A stretch of 64,000 bases of DNA from Echinarachnius parma (Eukaryota; Echinodermata; Echinoidea; Clypeasteroida; Echinarachniidae). Below are positions 25,593 through 36,700 of this stretch, piece by piece (within the stretch, counting starts at the first letter, position 1; every line of letters starts with the position of its first letter). The translations under genes were made by a program, and so were the position numbers. The notes beneath the pieces are model-generated. The model had not been told where the DNA came from and made no database searches. It saw nothing but the letters and a program-made list of their open reading frames with translations. The stretch covers positions 86,001-150,000 of the forward strand of contig JBAMJV010011308.1 in assembly GCA_037951105.1 (NCBI GenBank), written 5' to 3'.

Positions 25593-27735
25593 CTGTCCTC
25601 ATACCCTAAGCAAGTAATCGATTTTGTGTAAACCCCTAAGCAAGTATTTTTGATACCCTAAGCAAGTAATCAATTTTGTGTAAACCCCTAAGTAAGTATT
25701 TTTGATACCCTAAGCAAGTACCCTAAGCATCAGCCTAAAATAGATACCCTATTTCCTGATTTTGGGTGATTTTGAGACCCTAAACGAGATACTCGAGTAT
25801 CTCGCCTGATCGTGAAAAACCACCCAAATTACTCGTTTTCTTGGTCACGCATGATACCCCCCTTTCAATGAGGACAGACCCCCCCCCCCCCCCCCCCTCC
25901 CCCTCCCCCCCCCCCCCCGGTCACTGAACAGAGGAGAGTAGAGGAGTTCAATCCACTATGGAAATTGATATACACCAAGAAGGGAAAAAAGAAGAATTCA
26001 ACATGACTTTGTTCAATTTAAAATTGTAGTTGTGCAGACAAAATATAAATGTTTTTTGTTGTATAATAATGGATGAGAAAAGTTAAAGTTAAAGTTAAAG
26101 TTTGGCGAAAATTGACAGAGAAATGTATGTAACATTTTATACAATAAAATAACTTATTATTTTATTATAACAAGAGGCATGGGGAAAATAACAATCATCA
26201 AAAGCAAGAAGGAAGAATATATATTCAACAAATTTGAAGAATTTTATGTTTCCAAATATTCAAGATAATATGTCTAACTTGAATATTTTTTCGACATTAC
26301 TAAAACATGATCTTAACACCAAAAGGGTGAATGACATGTTCTTGTTGCACTGTCTAAAATGCTTACATCTTTGTCAGACGAGCAGCCTATATACTGACAG
26401 AATTATCTTTCTTTAATAGCAGTTCTGTAATGGGCAGTGAAAATAGTTTTGGCAATTGCCATGGCTGTATATATTTTGTGTACGCTCTTTGTTGGTAAAG
26501 GTTCACCATGTGGGTCAGCCTATCGGAGTTATACTTGCAGAGAGCCAGATACTGGCCCAGAGGGGCGCTCGACTCGTGGAGATTCAATATAAGGACTTGG
26601 AGGCCATAATAACCATAGAGGTAAGCGGTTCTGTCATTTTAATCATTAAAGAGATCCCATATTCGGATGTAATGCACTTTCCATGATAAAATATCCATAT
26701 AACAAATGTCATACCAATGTAAAGGGGGGAAAGTAGGCTTTATAATGATACCAAATTTATGAACAGTAATAAAGTACTAGGAGAGATATGAACGCTCAAA
26801 CTTGAATTGCGGAACTTTTTTGCAATAATCTGTGTACAAATCAGACATAATGATAATTTCTCAATCAGTCAATAAAACACAAAACATCTTCCTAACAACA
26901 TACAACAACGTTATTGCACCATCTCAAAATCAAATGACACATTTCATCCTCCAAAGAAGATGATAATACACCATTGACATTCATGCAGTGACCGACTGAA
27001 CATCATTCAGAACACTTTATTCTCCCAACAAAAGGAGGTATCGCTGTTGACAATATCATGGCATTCGGATGTCATGCACATTCCATGATACAATATTCAC
27101 ACCAAATGTCATATCAATGTAAAGGGGTGAAAACAAGTTTTCAAATGATACCAAATTCATGAACGGTAATACAGTAATAAGATAGATATTAACTCTCAAA
27201 CTTGAATTGCGGAACTTTTTGTGAGGGGTTTATATTGAAACTTCAAGTTATTATTGGTTTTATTTGGCTTTGTTTCTTGATCTAGGATGCTATCGCCAAG
27301 CAGTTGTTCTTAAGGGTGACCAAGGGGTTCGAAACGGGAGACATTTAGGAGGCGTTGTAGAGGTCAGACCATGACCTGGATGTAGAGATAACTGCTGGAA
27401 GGCATAAACATGTTGAGATAGTGAACAGTTTAAGTGATTATTGGTAATATTTGACATTGATTATCGATTCAGGATGCTATAGCCAAGCAGTCATTCTTGA
27501 AAGTGACCAAAGGGCTTGAAACGGGAGACGTTGAGGAGGCATTAGCGAGGTCAGACCATGTCTTGGAAGGGGAGATGAAGGTGGGAGGGCAGGACCACTT
27601 CTACCTGGAGACCCAGTGTTCCTTTGCCATCCCCAAGGGAGAGGATGGAGAGATGGAGTTATTCTCTTCCACCCAGCACCCTTCTCAAGTCCAGGTATGT
27701 AAATTATGACTTTATTTAAATGTGAAAAACAACAT

Positions 27736-27779
<44 letters not shown>

Positions 27780-30700
27780 CTAGATAGATACAATAGATAG
27801 ATATATCGGTTGTTATTGAACAAGATAATAAAACAAGACTGTAGTCCGAGGACTAAAGTGCCTTGCTTACAACACAAATATATAAACATTCATGAATAAA
27901 TATATTACAACACAATACAAAAATATTACTTAACATAAAAATACAACAAAATAATATATATTTATAAATGCATTTGGCAAGATAAGCACTAACATGGTAG
28001 CCTACAAATTTGATTATTATAATATATGTATATCCTCATATAATTCGAATTATAATCTAACAATAATAAAGAACCAATTTACTAATTCCTCATCGACTTA
28101 TATGTAATACTAACTAAATATCAAATCAAACAAAGTGTAAATTAATACAGTACATGTATATCTTTAAAAACTACAAAAATTAGCAGCACAAAAGTGCGGT
28201 CAGAGCATTATTATAAAGAGATCAAAAGAACTTTGAAAAAACAAGATCCCAGTTACTCATTAACTCTTAATTTAGGACACAAGATTACTAAAATCTTGTA
28301 AGACAAACTGTAAAAGGAGTCATAAGGCATATGCCAGACCTATCTAAGAGAAAACGTTAATTTAAGTTAACTATAGTGGCAAACCAAGAAATCATTATGA
28401 TTATAGTATGACGCCATGGTGGCATAAAAAAGAATTATCATAGAATGACGCTAAGAGCATGACAATTATTTTATTAAAGGATATCAAATCCCACTACGGG
28501 ACCTTTTTAGCCGTGTACAAAGTAAGTGCAACGAGTAAGTAAATATCACTTTGGATTTTCGCTCATTTCTCGGCCAAATAACATCCAATTTAACTTGAAA
28601 TTTTCACACATTACTTTCTGGACATATCAGATCACACCAATACACATTGCATTAACCACGCATCACTTTTTGCACTTGTCAACAAAGTTACTAGATCCCT
28701 TTAAACTTGGTACATGTATATACATGCATTTTGAGGAGTCAATTACCTGATTAGATTTTGAGGTCAAAGGCCACAGGGCTCATTATACAGGGTGGCCCAG
28801 AAATAACGGAACGGGGCACTTCCCAAAATAAAGTAACAAAATGAACATGTCCATCGGATAGGGTATCATTTCCAATGAACAACGATACCAAGAAAAGTAA
28901 TTTTGGACGTGTAGTTTTTGTTTTAGGGCGCTTTGAGTGAGACCATGTCAGGTTCCTATTTTTGTCATTTTTTACCAAGTCACTGCCTGATAAATGAGAC
29001 TGATTGCCCTACATACCATTTAACACGCGAGTATTCCGCGCGCTATTGTTAGTGTGCATTCAGCTGTGTGCCGAGCGGTGCCGAGAGAATGGACATAATT
29101 GGTGAATAGTATGGCGGGCAGTAAGTCTCATTTATCAGACACTAACTTGGTAAAAATGACAAAAATAGGAACCTGACATGGTCCCACTCAAAGCACCCTA
29201 AAACAAAAACTACACGTCCAAAATTACTTTTCTTGGTATCGTTGTTCATTGGAAAGGACACCCTATCCAATGGGCATGTTCATGTTGTTGCTTTATTTTG
29301 GGAAGTGCCCCGTTCCGTTATTTCTGGGCCACCCTGTATATGCGAAAATAGCTCGTTATTGGGATATCCCAAGAACCAATTGACTTACATGCATGAATTT
29401 TGAGGAGTTAATTACCTGATTAGATTTTGGGGTCATGAGGTCATAGGACAATGGTCACAGGGCTCATTATACATGCACAAATAGTTACCACGATATCTGT
29501 CGGGTGTCCGTCACAAATTATCAAAGCCGAGACCGGGATCCATCAACAAATGTCGAGACCGAGACCATTGATTATGATGGTCGAGACCGCTAAAAAGTGG
29601 ACTTGAGCCCAATTAAAGGGGTAATGTGATCATCAAAGGGAGGGGGAACCCCCCCCCCCCCCCTTCTCCTACACCGGGTACGCATGTGATCTTACGGAGC
29701 CAATGAAATTATTATATTTAAAGGGTAGCTAGGTCAAAGGTCATAGTTGACTCTGCTCATATAAATCACGCAATGGCGGAGGCATCCAATTCGACTGTGC
29801 GCAGTCGAAGATCCATCTAGTTTAATTTCTTCTGCCAAGGTCGTATTGCGCATGCGCAGAAGCATCCAAGGGTAGGCCAGGCCAGTGTCTCATTAATACT
29901 TGCGCGATACTTGTCCAGTGTGTTGATGCCTAGTATGAATGGGTAGACATCTTATCCCAGGCCAGTGCCAGGCCAGTGCCCAGCCAGTGCTAGACGCAAG
30001 TATGAATGGGGCGATATTCTTAAATACTGTAGAAAATCACCTCCATTGTTCTCAGTGTGCTGATAAATTGTGTTGTTTATCGAACCAAACAAGAAAGAGG
30101 AAGAACTGCCTTAAACCTGACAAGTTTTTAATAATGCACCTTCTTTGTCAGTTGTTAACATTTCATATTCTTCCATGCATTTCCTTTTGCAGAAAATGAC
30201 CTCCATTGTTCTCGGTGTGCCGTTGAATCGTGTCGTCTGTCGAGCCAAGCGTTTGGGAGGAGGCTTCGGGGGCAAAGAGTGCAGAGCCTCCATATTGGCC
30301 GCTGTATGTGCTGTGGCTGCATACAAGTAAGTTAACCTTGTACGAGTTTCCCTTATTTGACAGGAAGCCGTTTCGTGGGTGCTACAGAGTTGCATGGCTT
30401 CACAAACGACGGCAGGCTTAATACGGCAATAAAAAATAGTCTGATAATTGTAGTACGTGGTTATATGGCAAATAATACACAGGTTGCACAACTGGTATGT
30501 ATGATATAGAGCCATTTTATTTAGTGCTAATTCGTTGCTAGGTAACATCATAATAGTATCGATAGGTATCGATCATATCGCAACATCCCCCTTCCTTTGA
30601 AGTTATTAACATTCTTCTATAACAAATATCTCATTCGCTTAACACAATGCAACAATGCCTTAATTGCTTATATCTAAAAGAAAGAAAAAAATTAACAATG

Positions 30701-33700
30701 TTTTTGATGTAACTCTTGCCTTGCATATAACTCCTGTCCTCAAAACAATTCATGCTTCTGTATGTAACTGCACCAATAACATTTGCTTATGTAACAATCA
30801 ACATGTGTATGGTCTCTAAAATGATGCATAAACGGTACGCCGTTCGTGTTTTGTATAAATCGATACAATTTCCACTCACTGGGCACTGTACATACAATTA
30901 TAAACATATTTTATCTAAATTCAAAAGTTAACTCTCAAAACACTTAGCACTTACACATGGATCTAACTGCCTATTTTATCCTATAATGTTGATGCAACGA
31001 AATACAACTTTGCTAATTCTTTACAGCTGTCCTCTTAAAAACTAATCTGACACCCTTCTTCCCCTTCTTAACATGTTCAACAAGTAAATACTGTCGCTAA
31101 CATAAATGTATCCGTTTAAACATACGTACTCAAAAATAAATCATCACTGTCCCTTGTCTTATTTGTATTTTACATAGATATGGGAGTGTTTTCACGAATG
31201 CTGGTATCGGATTGGTTTACGAACTATGTGGGCTGATCTGGTGGTCATGTTAATGGGGGAGGGGGATGTTGGTGTGTTCCGAGTGTTGTGGTTGTTTGCT
31301 GGTTTGGGTTTGTTTGTTTGTGCTGGAAGTGTCTCTATTGGTGGGTGTGTGTGTTTGTGGTGTTGTGTCATCAGCGAAATGTACGCGCCTGGCTGTTTCG
31401 TGTGCGTTATTGGGTGTACTGCTCACTGGGACTTCCCTCAAGTGCATGGGAGCGTCTGCGGCGAAGTACTGCACCATTGGGTATGGATACTTCATACGAC
31501 CGTGGTTCGTCACACACCTTTGAAACCTTTGCAGGTACCCATACGTGTTCCTGCGGGTGTAGGACACAGACTGGTTGCCCTACATGGAGTGGTGGGAAAT
31601 CTCTTCCAGCGTGTTTGTTATGCGTCTCCTTCATCTTGGTTTGCCTTTGCAAGAGGTGGTGGATGAATCTCTCGCAAGATGATGGCTTGAGAGACCCGTT
31701 CTGACTGGCCTGCCGAAGAGAAGTTCAGCGGGTGACTTCATGTGACTTCAATTCGACCTCGGATAGTGTGAAGAAGAGGTTGTGTGGGTGATTGACCGTT
31801 TCTGACAGTGAAATGGGGGCCGTTGTCTGACACGATTTCAGCCGGTGGACAGAATAGACTGAAGACTCACTCATTACTCCTGATACAGCTTTGCTAGAGG
31901 TGTCCTCTAGCTTGTAGAATACAGGGTATTTTGAATGGTAGTCTGTAATGAGGAGGTAGTCCTCTAGCTCTATTCAGGGTGAAGAGGTCTGTTTCGAGTT
32001 TGGTCCATGGGGCTGTTGGAACATCATGTGGCTGCAACGGTTACTAATGTTGCCTTGCTTTGAGTTATTGGCATGCTGCACAATCCTTCGTGATGTGCTC
32101 TATGTATTTATTGATGTTGGGCCAAAAGACTGTTTCACGGGCTAGTCGGAGTCTTCTTTTACAGCACATGTGTCCGATGTGGAGTTGTTGTAGGATGTCA
32201 TCTCGGAGTGTGGATGGGATTACAACTTGCGGTCCCTTAAAGATGACGCCGTGGGGTACTCCGAGCTCATCTCTGTAGGGCCAGAAGATGCGCAGTGGTG
32301 TGGGCACTTCTGTGATATTGTCTGGCCACCCATCTATCACTAGTTGCCACAGAGCGCGTATGACGGTGTCACGTGCCGTTTCCTTTTGGAGTTCCTCCCA
32401 TTTCTTTTGTCCGAAATGGACAAGGTCAATGCTGAGTGCATCCTCGATCACTGTATAGATGTACTCTACCGAGGTCTGTTGTAACGTCCTGTGAGTCACT
32501 TGGAATTGGCATTCTGCTGAGGATATCCGACAGTACCATGTGTTTCCCTGGTTTGTACCGTACATTGCATTTGTACCCTTGTATTTTTATGAGAAGTCTC
32601 TGGAGGCGTGGTGGTGCACTCTTGAGAGCTTTTCTGCAGATCATTTCCAGGGGTTCGTGGACTCTTTCTACGGTGAAGTCTTGTCCGAATAGGTAGGGAT
32701 GGAACCGGGTGATGCCATAGACGAGAGCTAATGTCTCTCTTTCGATGTTTGAGTAATTTGATTCCGCTTGTGATTGGCTTTTGGGGCGAATGCTACTGGT
32801 TTGCTGTATTGTAGGAGGCAGGCTCCAACTCCTTTCATAGAAGCATCGACTTCAAGGACAGTGTCCTTCCGTCTCCGTGGGTCGTAGTATTGGAGAGTTG
32901 CGTGATGGGTGATAGCATTCTTGAGGGAGTCATATGCATGTGCATGATCTTCGTCCCAGAGGAATTGGACATCATTCCTCAGCAGCTCGCGTAGCGGTGC
33001 TGCTCTCTCACTGAAGTTTCGGATGTATCCTGATAGGTACGTGAAGAGTCCTAGGCATCGTTGACATCTTCATTGTCTTGTGGAGTTGGGAGAGACTTAC
33101 TGGCTTCTATCTTTTTGGGGTCTGGTTGGATTCCAGCCCTGGTGTACAGGGTGATGCTGGTCTGGTTAATGCAGCACTTCTCACTGTTGAAGACGAATCA
33201 TTTAAAGGCTGCCCGTTCCATCAGCTGACGCAGATTCTTGTCATGCTCTTCCTGTGTTCTGCCCACAGCAAATATGTCGTCAGCGATGCAGGCGCATCCT
33301 GGGAGACCATCGGTGATCCTGTTCATGTGCTGCTTGAAAATGTCTTGGCTAACACATATACCAAATGGCAGGCGGAGGAAGCAGTATCTTCCAAAAGGTG
33401 TGCGGAAGGTGGTGAGTTCTTGGGAGTCTTCTGCCAAGGGTATTGACCAGTAGCCAGCCTTTGCATCCAGCTTTGAGAAGTACTTTGCTCCCGCGAAGGT
33501 GGGGTTGATCTCCTCTATGGTCGGTGTCTTGTGTCGACATCTTTTCAAGGCGTCGTTCAACCATCTTGAGTCGAGGCATGGACGAAGAGATCCATTAGTC
33601 TTGACTGCTGTAGTATTTGTGGTTTCACAAAAAAAAAAAAACTTCAACGCATACATCTGGGAATAAAAAGTAAAGGAGAAGTGTAAAAGTAATCGATTAA

Positions 33701-36700
33701 ACATTTTCCCTTTTTTCCAAATGCATTTTGACATTTCTTTCGTAATTGAGGGCCTATGGAGAGATTTAAAAATAGTGAAACTTATAAAACTATACATTTT
33801 ATGAAAGCCCTGATAATACGCTTTAAGATGATATCAATAACAGCAATATTGTAGTAAATGGGGAGACACAGCGAAGGATATAATTGGTCAAGGTCTGCAA
33901 ATGGCCTATTGTACATCGTTCAAAAATCTGATCCATTTGTGGTTCATATTTTGTGCAGAATAAATCGGCCTGTGAGGTTCATGCTTGACAGAGATGAGGA
34001 TATGTGTTCTACTGGTGGCAGGAATCCGTTCCTTGGACGCTACAGAGTCGGCTACAGCAACGATGGCAGACTTACGGCACTTGACATCAAGCTTTATTGC
34101 AATGCTGGCTATAGTCATGACGTGTCTGGGGGTGTAAGTATAGTAACATTAATTAAGTTTAATTTCCCTTTCTGTATAGGCAAGTTCGTAATACCAGATT
34201 ATATTATTGTTATTCAGCTTTAAAACAAGAGGGGCTTTTTCTGGTTATGACTTGCTTAGGGCTATAAGTGTCACTTACTATAATTAACCCATTATTTGCA
34301 AATTTTCCTATTAAATGTTTAGTTTTATAGATTGAAATGCCTGAGTGGTATAGGAATAACTATTTCCTGTTGGTAGGATTATAACTGAAAGGTATTGTAT
34401 TATCCTATATATGTGTGTAGCAAAGCTAGATCATATAATTATCGCAATCATTGTAGAGACAATATATTCAATCAGCCTGAATCATGTAGGTTTTTTCCAT
34501 TTATCAATTTATGAGAATAAACTCGCTTATTTTCCGCTTCTTTCAGGTGATGAAGTGTGCAGTAGGAAAGAGCGATACACATTGACAATGTGTATCGAAC
34601 CTTCCGTATGTAAAACAAGTATCCTATCCATAACTGCCTTCATGGATGTCATTTATGTTTTCTATATAGAATCATCTGTTTTAATCTTATTCACTATTTC
34701 AGCTCTTTTACTATTTGATTCATCTCTAAATTCAGGTTAATAGAAAGGACTGTATCGCACATTGACAATGTGTATCACTTTCCTGTTACTAGAGTAAGAA
34801 GTCACTCGTGCAAGGCCAATATCCTATCCAGAACTGCTTTTCAGGGATTTCTTTTAACATGTTTAACCCTCAATAGCCCGGAGGCGAAATTTGTTTCCCA
34901 AACAGGTTTGCTATGGCACTAACGCATAAAATATGCCCGTTTAATTGGAATCGGGCGACTTGAATGGAGACCAAAGCACGCGTATTCAATTCGAGTTTTA
35001 AATAGACTTATAGCCACTAAATCTGACCTATGGCCACTAAAATTAGGGTTAGGGTAAGGGTTAATGTTAGGGTATATATATATATATATATAAACTAGCC
35101 CCCCCCCCCCCTCGACAGTTTTCGCGATAATTTGTTAACGCAAAACAATCTTGCGCTGAAATTTCATGAATTCTTTCTTTTACATCTCGCACACATTTTA
35201 AGACCTATTTGCGAAAATCGGGGGTACGGTTGCAGATATTCGTGACCACTGAACAACGTCACAAAAAATGGCAGTTTCCAATTATCTTGTGTGTACAATG
35301 TATGGTTTTACAAGAAGTGTTGTCAGAAGAATGTTTTTTCTGTTTTTCCTCACATAACATCCCTTTAGGCCATCATCAACTATTCTAGATAACAAAACAA
35401 TTAAAAACAAAAGATTTAAAAGCAAAGAAATACATAAGAAATTTAAAACAAAGAAATACATAAGAATTCAGAATTTCAAGAAAAATTAGCATATTTGCAT
35501 AATTAATTACAATTATAAATATGGAATTTCAATACATGTCATTAATTTGACTAAGCTATCTTTTAGATTATATTACAAGCTACAAACATGCCAAATTTGA
35601 TTGCATTTTCTCCATAAATGCGGGGAAAACTGGAAAAAAAATGAGAATTCCTTGCAAAAATTTGCATATTTGCATCATTAATTAGACAAAAATTAAGAAT
35701 AACAAAATCGGTCGATAAATGGCCGAGATCTGAGGTGGGAGGGCCAAATTAGCCCCCCCCCCCCCCGGGCTATGCAGTTTCAAAATAGCCCGGGCTATAT
35801 AGGGTTAAGACTTTTATTCTTTATCTACTATTGAATTTACTTCACTATTTGAGCTCTCTTACTACTATTTGATTCTCTACTTTCTTTCAGGTGATCGATG
35901 AAAAGGGCTGTGTCGCACATTTGCAATGTGCCTTACCTCCGTGTAGTAAGACTAAGAGGTCTTGTGCAAGACCATTATCCTAGCCCAAACTGATTTTGTA
36001 GATTTTGGTCACGGATTTTATTCAGTATTTACGATTTTAATTTACTTTATTTCAGCTTTTCGATTGTGTTTTTCTTTCTCTTTGCTATTTAATTTTCTGC
36101 TTCTTTCAGGTGATACTAAAGGCTCTATCACACATTGACAATGTGTATCGCTTCCCTGTGGTCAGAGTGAGATGTCACTTGTGCAAGACCAATCTTCCTT
36201 CCAACACGGCCTTCCGTGGCTTCGGTAGTCCCCAATCGATGGTCATTTGCGAAACTTTCATGACGGACATCGCCACAAGACTTGGTATCTCCCAACTGAA
36301 GGTATAATCATCATTCTCCGAATGATATATTTTAAACCTTTTCCGCTCTATATTTTTGCAAGTAAAAAAATACTTGTTTTTACATTTAATGGCCCGAAAC
36401 CTGAATCAGGTGGCCTAATATCAAACAAGTATAGACAGCTAGTGGTCTTCATTATACAGGTAGAGCATGTTGACTGTATAGTTCATATTATCTCAGTAAT
36501 TGTTTTTGTCATCATTATTGTTTTATGATTATTAGAATCATTGTTCATCTTATTTACCCCAGATCAGGGAGATAAATTTCTACCAGGAGGGGGATGTGAC
36601 TATATGCAATCAGCAATTGAATGGTTTTCAAATACAGCGCTGCTGGGAAGAGTGCCTACACAAGAGCAACTTTGCAACCCGAAGGGAAAACGTGGACATT

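Larger units (their letters stand above)
30442..33625 (-). mobile_element. Ty3/gypsy LTR retrotransposon, 5'-truncated, antisense to XDH
   Basis: On the minus strand, in order: reverse transcriptase (33.6-33.2 kb), RNase H end (32.64-32.43), integrase with zinc-binding region (32.6-32.07) and integrase C-terminus (31.65-31.41), in broken frames. A purine tract (reverse complement of CCCCCTTCCTTT at 30587-30598) is followed by TGTTGCG, a plausible 3' LTR start at 30585; the LTR's far end is uncertain. Gag, protease and the 5' LTR are missing. Confidence 0.8.

Noticed and set aside
31226..31704. Several + strand frames of 85-146 codons
   Set aside because: Antisense shadows of the gypsy integrase C-terminus and its 3' region.
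35041..35075. True telomere or chromosome-end sequence
   Set aside because: Only a few imperfect TTAGGG units inside a TTAA-flanked element; an interstitial tract.
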